DNA from: Bacteroidota bacterium
GTDB taxonomy: Bacteria > Bacteroidota > Bacteroidia > Chitinophagales > Chitinophagaceae
NCBI GenBank assembly: GCA_016712665.1
Contig: JADJQP010000001.1
Location: forward strand, 310,001-374,000
Direction of reading: 5' to 3'
Length of the DNA stretch: 64,000 nucleotides
Under the pieces are notes generated by a model. That model made no database searches. It saw nothing but the letters and a program-made list of their open reading frames with translations, and was not told where the DNA came from. The position numbers and the translations under genes were made by a program. Below, piece after piece: positions 17,519-26,474 of the stretch (the first letter of the stretch is position 1; each line of letters starts with the position of its first letter).

Positions 17519-18037
17519 TTAATTTACTTTAAAAGTATTTATTACTGTTGAATCACTATTTGTTGAACTAATTGAAATTTTAAATTCGGTGGAAGTTAAT
17601 TTCAAAATTGTATAATAAAAATAATAGAAATTACTATGGGTTAAATATCCAGGAACAATTGAAATTTTATTTGAATTAGTTCCATTAAGTGGGATAATTT
17701 GAATATTCTCTTCCGTTTTGCTGAAACCCCAAATTACCGTAAATTGTGGTTCTATATCTGTATGAATTTCACTATAATAACTATTATTACCATTGATGCT
17801 AGTTTCGTATAAAGATTCATTAAAATAAATTTGGTATTTGCCATACAATTGGAATACACTGTCAGTATAATCCACTCCATTTAGTGTGGCGCTTTCCAAA
17901 ATCCACCACTTACCTGTTAATCGTTTGATAGGTGTATCTTTTGTACGCTCCGGATCCTCAGGATATTTATGTTGCCATTTTTTGCAACTGCTACAGGTAA
18001 CTATCGCAAGCGTGAGTACTAGGAGTAAGCGTTTCAT
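17519..18037 (-). CDS. Lipoprotein with lipocalin-like body
   Basis: A 172-residue predicted lipoprotein: LVLTLAIVTCSSC gives a lipobox with the lipidated cysteine near residue 18. The remainder is short beta strands beginning RLTGKWWILESATLNG, a pattern used by many lipocalin-like proteins of Bacteroidota. No enzyme motif is visible. It lies five bases upstream of the T9SS protein gene and five bases downstream of the fibre-like gene, so the three are almost surely one transcript. Confidence 0.75.
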   Translation of the reverse strand: MKRLLLVLTLAIVTCSSCKKWQHKYPEDPERTKDTPIKRLTGKWWILESATLNGVDYTDSVFQLYGKYQIYFNESLYETSINGNNSYYSEIHTDIEPQFTVIWGFSKTEENIQIIPLNGTNSNKISIVPGYLTHSNFYYFYYTILKLTSTEFKISISSTNSDSTVINTFKVN

Positions 18038-18042
18038 AATAA

Positions 18043-19203
18043 TTATTTTTGTTGCTCTAAGTTACTTATTTTTTCTTGGAGGCTGTTTATTTTTTTGTCC
18101 TGCTCTATGAGGTATAAGGTGAGTTCTTCTATTTTCTTAAGCAGGGTCGCATCCATAGTAGCTATATTCAGTCCATTATTCACCACCTCTTGAGCACTGG
18201 GTACTTCGGGTAGGTGTTTGTGTGCACCTATAAATTTTTCTAATTTCTTTAAAGGCATCAAGCGATAGTTTTGGTCAAATACATAATCACTCCAATCGTT
18301 GGTACTTTTAATAGCTATTTTTACTTGTTCGGTAAGTATCCCTTTTTCAACATATAGCTTGTAAGGAGAATTTGCCGGTACGTTCACATTTCCAATGACA
18401 ATATCTCCATTGTTTCTAATGGACATCCGTGAAGCATACGCAGTATAGAAATCTATTCCATAATTATTTACCCCACCGGTGCGTACCGAGCCTATGGCTT
18501 CTCCACTAATATAGCCTCCAAATTTTACTACTTCATTTTCGCTGTTGTTGGTTACATTGCCTGCAAATTGTGCATCATTATCAACCAATATGCCCCCGGC
18601 AACTGCGAGATGGTATTTTGGATTACCAACACCAATGCCAACTTGCCCATTGTTCTTTATAATAAATCGATCTGTGTTGCCCCCAACCGCTTTCAATATA
18701 TTTGGATTATCATTTTGAGTGCCTGAATTTTTTATGATGAGTGTTGAGGCCCCTACTTGTAGATTATTTTTGGTATTAATTATTTGTGCAAAATCTCCAT
18801 TAATGCTAGCTTCAAAAAGGGCGGTGCCTGCTACATGTAGTTTTGAGGTAGGAGTGGATATTCCTATACCTAAATTTCCAAAGTCGTTTAGTACAACTAA
18901 TGGAAGTGCTGTGTTTCCGTCTATTTTCATAATTTCGGCAACATTAGGTAAGGTGCCTCCAATACCATTAGGGCAATTGGGATAATTGGAAGGGGTATGC
19001 CAATTAATTCGCAATGCCGGCACTCCGGTATAATTGCAATTTACAATATCCCACGCAGAGGTGACGGTAAGCTTTTGAGTAGGGTTGGTGTTACCAATGC
19101 CCACATTATCTAAGGTGGTTGGGTTAGCACCGGCAGACCATTGGGCAATAATATTATTTGAAATGAGCATGGTAATAAAAACGAGCGAAAGCAACTTTTT
19201 CAT
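18043..19203 (-). CDS. Secreted fibre-like protein with C-terminal coiled coil
   Basis: A 386-residue protein with signal peptide (ends IIAQW). It begins TLDNVGIGNTNPTQKLTV and repeats the phrase GIG-x-x-x-P-x-x-K-L-x-V three times, the pattern of tail-fibre-like repeat proteins of Bacteroidota. The C-terminus has HLPEVPSAQEVVNNGLNIATMDATLLKKIEEL in a conserved region followed by a coiled coil (EEKINSLQEKISNLEQ-type heptads). Similar proteins resemble phage tail spikes with trimeric fibre architecture but carry an export signal. Being first in the cluster and divergent from an XRE gene, it probably has its promoter near the paired palindromes at 19254-19286. Confidence 0.8.
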   Translation of the reverse strand: MKKLLSLVFITMLISNNIIAQWSAGANPTTLDNVGIGNTNPTQKLTVTSAWDIVNCNYTGVPALRINWHTPSNYPNCPNGIGGTLPNVAEIMKIDGNTALPLVVLNDFGNLGIGISTPTSKLHVAGTALFEASINGDFAQIINTKNNLQVGASTLIIKNSGTQNDNPNILKAVGGNTDRFIIKNNGQVGIGVGNPKYHLAVAGGILVDNDAQFAGNVTNNSENEVVKFGGYISGEAIGSVRTGGVNNYGIDFYTAYASRMSIRNNGDIVIGNVNVPANSPYKLYVEKGILTEQVKIAIKSTNDWSDYVFDQNYRLMPLKKLEKFIGAHKHLPEVPSAQEVVNNGLNIATMDATLLKKIEELTLYLIEQDKKINSLQEKISNLEQQK

Positions 19204-19253
19204 ACTTAAAATATTTTAGTACAAAATTTTCACTTTTTGCATTTGTATGAAAG

Positions 19254-19286
19254 TTGTACTTTACAAATTGAGGTTGTATTTTACAA
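19254..19286. promoter_or_regulatory. Two phased palindromic operators between the fibre gene and the XRE gene
   Basis: TTGTA-CTT-TACAA (19254-19266) and TTGTA-TTT-TACAA (19274-19286) are two perfect 5-base arms around 3-base spacers. Their centres are 20 bases apart, two turns of B-DNA, so two dimers could bind on one face. The second site supplies a TTG that sits 20 bases before the -7 box of the XRE gene, so a bound repressor would block the promoter. A further half site TTGTA lies at 19243-19247. Confidence 0.65.
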
Positions 19287-19296
19287 CCAAATCCCT

Positions 19297-19304
19297 TATT
19301 TTTG
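19297..19304 (+). promoter_or_regulatory. -7 promoter box of the XRE regulator gene
   Basis: TATTTTTG fits TAnnTTTG. A TTG at 19274-19276, within the second palindrome, stands at a suitable distance for the -33 element. The box ends 14 bases before the ATG at 19319. Confidence 0.6.
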
Positions 19305-19318
19305 AGAAAAAATATAGC

Positions 19319-19669
19319 ATGCATCTCGGTAAAAAAGTAGCTAAGGCAAGAGATATAATTGGTATCAAACAAGACGAAATGGCAAGGTATTTCAAAATAT
19401 CACAGCAAGCATATTCAAAATGGGAACAAGGTGAAGATTTAGATGAAAGCACTTTAAATAAAATTGCCTTAAAGCTAGGCGTAACAGTAGACTTTATTAA
19501 ATCTCTTAATGAAGAGAGCGGTGTTCAAAATCTTAATAGTCATTGTACTAATGTAGTCAATTATCAATTTAACCCAATAGAAAAAATTGTTGAATTATAT
19601 GAAAGGCTTTTGAAAATGCAAGCGGAGACGTTAGAGTCGAAGGAAAAAAACTCAAGTAAGCACATTTAG
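19319..19669 (+). CDS. XRE-family transcriptional regulator
   Basis: A 116-residue DNA-binding protein. Residues 1-65 are an HTH_3 (XRE) domain: LGKKVAKARDIIGIKQDEMA, then YFKISQQAYSKWEQGEDLDESTLNKIALKLGVTVDFI. The short C-terminal tail contains NPIEKIVELYERLLKMQAE, a probable dimerising helix. The ATG at 19319 is preferred, because an in-frame start at 19247 lies upstream of the predicted promoter. The protein most likely binds the two palindromes just upstream and controls both itself and the divergent surface-protein cluster; that target is inferred from position. Confidence 0.88.
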   Translation: MHLGKKVAKARDIIGIKQDEMARYFKISQQAYSKWEQGEDLDESTLNKIALKLGVTVDFIKSLNEESGVQNLNSHCTNVVNYQFNPIEKIVELYERLLKMQAETLESKEKNSSKHI

Positions 19670-19773
19670 CCACTAACTAATGGATGCTTTAAGGTACTAC
19701 TTTTCTTAATCCCTTTTAAATAAATTTAGGAACGAGATAATCCTAAAATTATCTTTATAGTAATCATCTCACC

Positions 19774-20079
19774 CTAAGCTTTCAATGCTTCCCATGCCAA
19801 TATACCTCCTGCAAGATTTTTAGTATTTGTAAACCCTAATTGCTCCAGCACCATGCAGGCAGTTGCACTTCTAACCCCACTACGGCAGTGTACAATCACT
19901 TCCTTGTCCTTCCAATCTTCAATAGCATCTATTTGACCTTGCGCCACCTGTCCCAGTGGAATTAATAAGGCTCCCATATTCACTTCAGCATACTCATGGG
20001 GTTCACGAACATCGAGTATATATAAGGTTTCACTGGCATCCTTTCTTTGTTTTAATTCCTGAACACTTATGTTTTCCAT
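19774..20079 (-). CDS. Rhodanese-like single-domain protein
   Basis: A 101-residue rhodanese domain. LYILDVREPHEYAEVNMG, LIPLGQV and IVHCRSGVRSATACMVLEQLGF are the diagnostic motifs, with the catalytic cysteine in HCRSGVRS carrying a persulphide during sulphur transfer. It is cytoplasmic with no signal. Its ATG directly follows the stop codon of the T9SS protein gene upstream, so it is the last member of the ddl transcript. Physiological acceptor unknown. Confidence 0.93.
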   Translation of the reverse strand: MENISVQELKQRKDASETLYILDVREPHEYAEVNMGALLIPLGQVAQGQIDAIEDWKDKEVIVHCRSGVRSATACMVLEQLGFTNTKNLAGGILAWEALKA

Positions 20080-21915
20080 TTACTTTCTGATTATTTTATG
20101 AGAGGAATAATTTTCATGGCCATCTTTCAGCACAAGAATATATACTCCGGGTGCTAAATCAGCAATTGAAATTTGGTATTGGTTTCTGTTTATTTTGCGA
20201 AGCAATGTGCCATGTAAATCAAAAATGCTTCCTTCCAAATCCTTTGCTTCGGTGCGAATATGCACGAAATCTGAGCTTGGGTTGGGGAAAACAGAAATGG
20301 CTATTGGTTCCGAAAGGGCTGGCGGTAGCAAAGTAGGCGTAAACGATTGTCCCACTATCGGTCGCATCATTACACTGCCCTGTACTCCGGAAGCATACCA
20401 ACTACCATCTACATTATAATACAGATGCTGAATATTGGTATTGTTGTTTACATCTAAGCCATAATAAATACTATCGCTGCCAAAATTTGCTGGCTGGGTA
20501 ATGCCAATAAAATATTGACCGGCGCTTAACACAATAGGACTATCAAAGGCATAGGTACTAAACCCATTGATAGTAGGCTCATACTGTACCTTATATAAGT
20601 CTTGCTGATACAGTACGGTATCGCTATTATTCAAACCTTTTAATTTTCTATACAAGGCTATTGAAAAAAACTTGCCTAATGCGGTAGGTAGTTGCGCTCC
20701 AAAATGTACCATTAAGCCACGAACCGTATCCTGTTGATTTAAAACAAATTCTAATGCGGTTTTGGATGGGAAATTGGCAGCAGGCAAAAGAAAATAGGCC
20801 TTCTCTGCGCTTCCATCGTCATAGGCAAAATAGTTATCAAATACAATATCACGCACAATCGTATCATTCTGCTTTCGGTCGCCACCACCAATACTATTAA
20901 TAAAATATTTGTTTTGAATCACCACCTTGCTATAGGCATTGGGTGCTGCATAAGATATGCCGAAACTTGGATTATTTTGAAGCAAGGTGGCCTTAGCGCC
21001 AATAGTAGTTGGGGTTAAGGAGTTGCTGCTTATGGCTGTGCCCGAAAACAATTCAGTGGCTTTATGATTTACCGAGATACTTTGATTCTGATTGTGCAAA
21101 TTTCGAATTTCCAGTTGTTGTCCGGCCGACAACTCGTTGGTTTGATTGGCTACAAAGTGTCTGTACGGAAGTGAGGTGTATTTTGTTAGTATAGAAGTAG
21201 GCTCCTCGGTAAAACCAACGTCATTCATGATGCTATCTGCTAAATTTCTATTGAGGTCTATTTTGATATAGTCAATATTCCACACATCATCATTGGTATT
21301 CAGCGACGCTACATTCACAAATCTGAATTGAAAATCGTTGTGAAAAAATTGGGTGTCCCCAATGGAAACTATTGCAATTTGAAAAGCTTGTAAGGGGGTG
21401 CCTCTGGTTTCCCACATCCGCACCCATTGATTGCTATTATTTTTAAAATACAGAAATAAGCTATCACTATTTTCAGGAGCAAAGCCTAAACCCTGCGGTT
21501 GATAAAAAAAACTAAAATGAATATTATCTGCCGGACTATAAATAGAGAAATCCATGCCTTTGCTGGTAAGGCTATCGGCAGTTCCGGAGGCAAAAGGGCT
21601 TTGAAAATACGGACGTCCGAATTCATTCAATCCATCAAAGCTGGCCACCCCCCGATTGATGGGATGAAAGCCCAACGTATTGTTGACATAGACTTGTTGA
21701 TCTTCCCAAATAGCCACATTCGGATAAGGCCCCTCATAGGAGAAGTCTTCAATAAAAGGCAAAGCCGCTCTTGATTTTTTTTGTTGGTTGGCCTGAGGTC
21801 CCTCAACAAATAATTTCGGATTGCCACCCAATGGCGCCACCTGCTCTTGCGCATGTATACGTCCAATACCTGCAAGGAGGAGAAAAAAGAAAATATAGAG
21901 GGAATGATTTTTCAA
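20080..21915 (-). CDS. T9SS-secreted protein with beta-sandwich domains
   Basis: A 611-residue secreted protein. The signal peptide ends at GRIHAQ. The first third (LPFIEDFSYEGPYPN, SKGMDFSIYSPADNIHFSFFYQPQG) resembles the jelly-roll region common in Bacteroidota cell-surface proteins. The middle has two weak beta-sandwich repeats, and the last 75 residues form a T9SS type A sorting domain (VFPNPSSDFVHIRTE, then GVYILVLKDGHENYSSHKIIRK). Translation starts at TTG 21915, next to the TAA that would end the PASTA gene if its frame were repaired. It is linked to ddl and the PASTA gene by position. Confidence 0.82.
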   Translation of the reverse strand: MKNHSLYIFFFLLLAGIGRIHAQEQVAPLGGNPKLFVEGPQANQQKKSRAALPFIEDFSYEGPYPNVAIWEDQQVYVNNTLGFHPINRGVASFDGLNEFGRPYFQSPFASGTADSLTSKGMDFSIYSPADNIHFSFFYQPQGLGFAPENSDSLFLYFKNNSNQWVRMWETRGTPLQAFQIAIVSIGDTQFFHNDFQFRFVNVASLNTNDDVWNIDYIKIDLNRNLADSIMNDVGFTEEPTSILTKYTSLPYRHFVANQTNELSAGQQLEIRNLHNQNQSISVNHKATELFSGTAISSNSLTPTTIGAKATLLQNNPSFGISYAAPNAYSKVVIQNKYFINSIGGGDRKQNDTIVRDIVFDNYFAYDDGSAEKAYFLLPAANFPSKTALEFVLNQQDTVRGLMVHFGAQLPTALGKFFSIALYRKLKGLNNSDTVLYQQDLYKVQYEPTINGFSTYAFDSPIVLSAGQYFIGITQPANFGSDSIYYGLDVNNNTNIQHLYYNVDGSWYASGVQGSVMMRPIVGQSFTPTLLPPALSEPIAISVFPNPSSDFVHIRTEAKDLEGSIFDLHGTLLRKINRNQYQISIADLAPGVYILVLKDGHENYSSHKIIRK

Positions 21916-21958
21916 TTAGTCAAATTCGTTTTCGGTGGCACTTTTGGTATTATTGATT

Positions 21959-22957
21959 TCATCCTTTTTGGGTGCGGGTTTCGCCGCAGGATTCTTTGTA
22001 GAAGGCGTTTTTAGAAGGGATGGGGATGCTGCCAATGGGTTCTTTGCTCTCGGGTTTGCCCGAAACACCGGGCACCCCTTTCTTACGAACGCTATCAGCC
22101 TTTGAAACGGGTATGGCCCCTTTGATCGGAATCTCATTTGAATCGACGGATGCTTCCTCTCCGAGCAGTTTTTTGGAACCCGGTTGATTTTGCAATAACA
22201 GAGCTTGTGAAGGGCTTTGCATAATACGCACATCCACTAAATCACCTTTAGGAATTCGATTCACAAAATCCAATTCATTCAGTGCTTCCGGTTGCTGCAT
22301 ATAAACAATGGCTGTGGCGCTATCGTCAATTTCACCTTCCCACATCACATTGGAGGTAAGCTCAAGCGACTTGATTAATTCTTTGGTTTCTTTCCAGGTC
22401 TTACCAATTAAATTGGGCACATCTACTTCACCATATAATCCCTCACCAACCACTAAGGTAATTTTACTTCCAAATGGTACTTTGGCACCTACAGCTATAG
22501 GTTTACCCTTGTACCATTGCTCTAATATAGAACCGGCAGCCACATCGGGTCGGTAAATGGTATCGCCCATCACAAGACGGTAGCTTTGCATCACCAACAT
22601 GGCGTTTCTAAAGGATAAGTTTACCAGATTGGGCATATCAATGGAAGGCGGCGTTTTGCGATTGACGGTCAAAAAGATAGTCCTTCCAACTTTTACGGTG
22701 GCTCCATTTTCGGGTTCTTGCGATAAAACTTCCAGAGGATCTCTATATGAAATAAAAGTAGAATCGATTTGAATTTTGAATCCTTGTTTTTTGAGCGCTT
22801 TTACGGCGTCTTTCATTTTCTTACCTACCAAGGAAGGTACTGTAGTCTGTTGACCATGATTGGTAAGCCAATCCAGAGAATTAAAAAATAGAAATAATAA
22901 TCCTATCACCAGACCGGCAGCTAAAATTGCATTAAAAATAAAGGATCGTTTAAGCAC
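21959..22957 (-). CDS. PASTA-domain membrane protein, C-terminus probably frameshifted
   Basis: A 332-residue protein with one N-terminal membrane helix (FIFNAILAAGLVIGLLFLFF) and three extracytoplasmic PASTA domains, at about residues 38-105, 106-175 and 176-248. PASTA domains bind peptidoglycan or muropeptides; placement after ddl fits a cell-wall role. There is no kinase domain. As read, the tail is SKNAFYKESCGETRTQKG. Removing one A from the A5 run (T5 at 22008-22012 on the plus strand) changes the tail to SKTPSTKNPAAKPAPKK and so on to a stop at 21916-21918, exactly before the next gene. That repaired protein is 346 residues and looks more natural. Confidence 0.85.
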   Translation of the reverse strand: MLKRSFIFNAILAAGLVIGLLFLFFNSLDWLTNHGQQTTVPSLVGKKMKDAVKALKKQGFKIQIDSTFISYRDPLEVLSQEPENGATVKVGRTIFLTVNRKTPPSIDMPNLVNLSFRNAMLVMQSYRLVMGDTIYRPDVAAGSILEQWYKGKPIAVGAKVPFGSKITLVVGEGLYGEVDVPNLIGKTWKETKELIKSLELTSNVMWEGEIDDSATAIVYMQQPEALNELDFVNRIPKGDLVDVRIMQSPSQALLLQNQPGSKKLLGEEASVDSNEIPIKGAIPVSKADSVRKKGVPGVSGKPESKEPIGSIPIPSKNAFYKESCGETRTQKG

Positions 22958-23037
22958 GTATTGGTTTTAAATAGAAGGTAAAAATACGGTTTTTCATGTC
23001 GCAAAAATACCTATTTACAAAAAATTTAACCGGGAGG

Positions 23038-24024
23038 CTATTTTAGGGATTCTTCGATAAGTTCTCCATAAAATTCAACCAGCGATTTACCCATTGCACG
23101 AACCTGCTGTGGAACAATGCTGTTTTCGCTTTGACCGGGTATGGTATTGATTTCTAAAAAATATAATTTGTTGGTTTGTTCTTCCAAAATGAAATCGACC
23201 CGACAAATGCCTTTACAATTGAGCAGATCATATAATTTTCGGGCGGTGTCGGCCATTAACTGGGCAAAGGATTCCTCTAAAACCGCAGGCGTCACCTCAT
23301 TGGTAACCCCTGGAGTGTATTTGGCTTCGTAGTCAAAAAATTCTTTGGTGCTAATAATTTCGGTGACCGGTAAGGCTGTCAGCTTATTATTAGCTCGATA
23401 CACGCCTATGCTAAACTCACGTCCTTTTACAAATTCCTCAGCCATCGCTTGCGACTCAATTTCATACACTGCTGCCAGCGCCGGTTGCAACTCTTCTATG
23501 GTTTTTACTTTGGTAGTTGCCAAACTGGATCCTCCCTCGGGTGGTTTTACAAAAACCGGTAAGGATACCTTTTGTAAAATTTGTTCGTTCGTTAGGGTTC
23601 TCTCTTTAAATAGGTGTATAGATTTTGCAACATGTACCAATCCACTTTGTGCCACCACACTGTTACAAAATATTTTGTTGAAGGTCAATCCCGATACAAT
23701 TGCCCCACATGATGTAAATGGCAATCCCAACATTTCCAAATAACCTTGAAACTTTCCATCTTCTCCGGGTGTACCATGCACGGCAATAAATACGGCATCA
23801 AATACTATTTTTGCGCCTTCAATCTCCAATGAAAAGTCTTTTCGGTCTACTTCAATAACAGCCCCCGATGCCGTAGTATGCTGCCAGTTGGTTTTATCAA
23901 TAATAATTTTATAGACCTGGTACTTGGCTGGATCTATATTGTTTTCGATGGTAATGGCTGTTTTAATGGATATAGCATATTCGCCAGAATATCCACCTGC
24001 TACTAAAGCAATATTTTTTTTCAT
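23038..24024 (-). CDS. ddl: D-alanine--D-alanine ligase
   Basis: Ddl joins two D-alanines with ATP for the peptidoglycan stem peptide. The ATP-grasp fold is clear: NIALVAGGYSGEYAISIKTA at the N-terminus, FIAVHGTPGEDGKFQGYLEMLGLPFTSCG, PVFVKPPEGGSS, FVKGREFSIGVY, ICRVDFIL and EINTIPGQSENSIVPQQ, the last holding the magnesium and product-binding residues. The start at ATG 24024 yields 328 residues, a normal length; an earlier non-ATG start at 24048 has no support. It is the first gene of the run ddl, PASTA, T9SS protein and rhodanese. Confidence 0.95.
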   Translation of the reverse strand: MKKNIALVAGGYSGEYAISIKTAITIENNIDPAKYQVYKIIIDKTNWQHTTASGAVIEVDRKDFSLEIEGAKIVFDAVFIAVHGTPGEDGKFQGYLEMLGLPFTSCGAIVSGLTFNKIFCNSVVAQSGLVHVAKSIHLFKERTLTNEQILQKVSLPVFVKPPEGGSSLATTKVKTIEELQPALAAVYEIESQAMAEEFVKGREFSIGVYRANNKLTALPVTEIISTKEFFDYEAKYTPGVTNEVTPAVLEESFAQLMADTARKLYDLLNCKGICRVDFILEEQTNKLYFLEINTIPGQSENSIVPQQVRAMGKSLVEFYGELIEESLK

Positions 24025-24156
24025 TCTAACTAAAAAAGATTGGGACAAAGCTAATGAATGTGCCTCTTATATTTTATGAAATGAACTGCTAAAATAATGA
24101 TAAAAAAGGTTGATTGATTTTCGATACATTCCCTTAGTTTTACATCTTTAATTTAT

Positions 24157-24963
24157 ATGAGGCCACTCCTTTTTCTTTTGTTTTTGGTAGCACCGTTTGG
24201 CAGTTCTGCAAAGAAGAAAAAAAGGAAAGATATCTCTCTGTTTTCCTCATGGGGCTATAATCGGGCTTTCTTTTCAAAATCGGCCATCCACTTTATGGGA
24301 GAGGAGTATGATTTCACGTTAAAAAATACCATTGCAAAAGACCGTCAATCCCCCTTATCTGTAAAAAATTACCTGAACATTACCAACCTAACCATACCGC
24401 AATATAATTTTTGCCTGGGCATTTTGTTACCGAACAATCTTTCGTTTACAATAGGGCAAGATCATATGAAGTATGTGGTGTCGGCATACTCAACAGCAGT
24501 CTTAAATGGATACACCCATATTCATGATGAATTTGAAGGTGATTACAACAATCAGGAAATAGTAATCACTCCTGATTTTTTACAGTATGAACATACAGAT
24601 GGTCTCAACTATGTGCATGCCTCCCTTAATAAAGAAAAACAGGTATTAATCAGTAAAAACAGAAAGGCCTCCCTTGCTGTAAACATTGGAATCCATGGAG
24701 GTGTAGTGATTCCTCGATCAGATATTACGCTGATGCATTTTGCGCGAAATAATAAATTTCATTTGGCTGGCTATGGCCTAGGTTTGAATGCAGGCATCAA
24801 ATCGGTATTTCTTCGATATTGCTTTTTCAAATTAGACAACAAAATGGGATATATCAATATGCCTGATATCCTTACCAGAGGCATTGGGTATACTGATCGT
24901 GCCAAGCAAGCGTTTACATTTATCGAATTCTATTATTCATTTGGAGTGCAATACCCCTTGTAG
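24157..24963 (+). CDS. Outer-membrane beta-barrel protein
   Basis: A 268-residue protein with a signal peptide (ends SSAKKKK) and alternating strand patterns throughout. It ends YSFGVQYPL after FTFIEFY, in keeping with a barrel terminal strand. The Lys/Arg run after the signal is unusual but seen in some PorT-like barrels. I do not recognise a specific family. Divergent from ddl and convergent with rpiB. Confidence 0.7.
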   Translation: MRPLLFLLFLVAPFGSSAKKKKRKDISLFSSWGYNRAFFSKSAIHFMGEEYDFTLKNTIAKDRQSPLSVKNYLNITNLTIPQYNFCLGILLPNNLSFTIGQDHMKYVVSAYSTAVLNGYTHIHDEFEGDYNNQEIVITPDFLQYEHTDGLNYVHASLNKEKQVLISKNRKASLAVNIGIHGGVVIPRSDITLMHFARNNKFHLAGYGLGLNAGIKSVFLRYCFFKLDNKMGYINMPDILTRGIGYTDRAKQAFTFIEFYYSFGVQYPL

Positions 24964-24982
24964 CTAAAGATTCGCAAAAGTA

Positions 24983-25414
24983 CTAGCAGCCAATTTTAGC
25001 CACTCGGTTCTGATGTCTTCCTCCTTCAAAATTTGTTTGTAAAAAGGTTTCGGTAAAAAGTATTGCTTCTGCATGACTTATATACCGAGCAGGCAAACAA
25101 ATAATATTGGCATCATTATGTTGTCTTGCCAACGAAGCGATTTCATCTTTCCAACACAAGGCAGCTCTTATACCTGAATGCTTGTTAGCTGTCATGGACA
25201 CGCCATTGGCACTACCACAAATCAAAACGCCAAAGCGGGCCCTACCTGTCTCCACATCGAGGGCCACAGGATGTGCAAAATCGGGATAGTCGACACTGTC
25301 GGCACCTGTAGTACCGTGGTCAATTATCTGATATCCCTTTTGGGTTAAATATTGAATGATCGCTTCGCGATGTGCTACACCGGCATGATCGCAGCCTATT
25401 GAGATGCTTTGCAT
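24983..25414 (-). CDS. rpiB: Ribose-5-phosphate isomerase B
   Basis: RpiB interconverts ribose 5-phosphate and ribulose 5-phosphate in the pentose phosphate pathway. Motifs: GCDHAG at the start, DYPDFAHPVA, GVLICGSANGVSMTANK with the catalytic cysteine, RAALCWKDEIASLARQHNDANIICLPARY and ENRVAKI-like NRVAKI at the end. The 143-residue length matches the family. Its ATG lies five bases after the stop of the coiled-coil gene, so the two are probably co-transcribed. Confidence 0.95.
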   Translation of the reverse strand: MQSISIGCDHAGVAHREAIIQYLTQKGYQIIDHGTTGADSVDYPDFAHPVALDVETGRARFGVLICGSANGVSMTANKHSGIRAALCWKDEIASLARQHNDANIICLPARYISHAEAILFTETFLQTNFEGGRHQNRVAKIGC

Positions 25415-25419
25415 AAAAA

Positions 25420-26367
25420 TTAATTCAATGATACTTTTTGATTCCCAATTTTATACCCCTGGTGATATACCTCTACGGTGTAATTTCCTTTTTCAAAATC
25501 GCTATTGGGTCTCCATTCTGTAGTAATACCATACACTTTCTCTCCTTTGCGGTAGGGTACTATCTTGGTGGTTGTATAATTCATTTCATTGCCTTCTACC
25601 GTTTTAAAGGTGTTCCCACTTGATGTTACAATTTGTCCATTGGGCGCTTTGATACAGATGTAAATCATTTTCTCGCCGCTTTCGCTAATTCTATTATCAT
25701 CAAGATCGAAGGAAATGCGCATTAAATCAGCCTTTTTAGCTTTGTTGGTTTCTTTTTCTTTTTCCTTCCCAAAAAGATTCTTTTTGCTATTGATAGCCTC
25801 CAGTTTAAACCCGGACGCATGCAATACCGCTCCCAATTCTACTGTTTTTTCCAACTCTTTTTTGGCACTTTGCAAATTCTCCTTTTCGGAAATGATTTCA
25901 TTCTTTTCGCTAATCAAATTTTTCTTTTCTTCTGTCAATTGAATGTTTTCATTCTTAAGCGCGGTGATTTGTTCTTGATAACCCATCAATTTATTCTTCA
26001 ACTCTTTAATCAATCTGCCGGCCTCCTTCAGTTCTGACTCTGTTGCATTCTTATTCTTAACGATGGCGTTAATTTTACTTTTCAACTCCTCTACTTCGCT
26101 GCTTTTGCTGGTGAGCAAACTATCCATTTGCACGCTTTCATTCTTCATTTCATCTAAACGGGCTAATGCGGCATTGTATTCGGTTTCAATACTTGCCTTA
26201 TCGGTAGCAATGGTTTCCACTTGTTCGCTAAGGGCTTCGCTCTTGTCTTCGGCCTTATTTTTGTTCACAAAAAGATAAATACCAGCTGCCACAAGGAGGG
26301 CAATAATTCCTAAATAAATCCAGTGCAGACTAATGCCTTTTCGGGGTTCTTGAGGTGTATTTTCCAT
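25420..26367 (-). CDS. Membrane-anchored coiled-coil protein
   Basis: A 315-residue protein with a short cytoplasmic tail, one membrane helix (IYLGIIALLVAAGIYLFV), a coiled coil of about 150 residues (residues about 45-190, rich in KNENIQLTEEKKN heptads) and a C-terminal beta domain from about 195 (LMRISFDLDDNRISESGEKMIYICI). Proteins with this layout are widespread and unnamed in Bacteroidota. The ATG at 26367 is used; an alternative nine bases earlier exists. No enzyme motif is visible. Confidence 0.8.
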   Translation of the reverse strand: MENTPQEPRKGISLHWIYLGIIALLVAAGIYLFVNKNKAEDKSEALSEQVETIATDKASIETEYNAALARLDEMKNESVQMDSLLTSKSSEVEELKSKINAIVKNKNATESELKEAGRLIKELKNKLMGYQEQITALKNENIQLTEEKKNLISEKNEIISEKENLQSAKKELEKTVELGAVLHASGFKLEAINSKKNLFGKEKEKETNKAKKADLMRISFDLDDNRISESGEKMIYICIKAPNGQIVTSSGNTFKTVEGNEMNYTTTKIVPYRKGEKVYGITTEWRPNSDFEKGNYTVEVYHQGYKIGNQKVSLN

Positions 26368-26474
26368 GGGTGTCAATTTTATTTTACTGCAAAGGTAAAC
26401 TATGTTCCAACAATTGGGAAGTACTCGATGTAAAGTTTTGTTATTATATTTACTCTCGAAAAAACCTACTAAAA

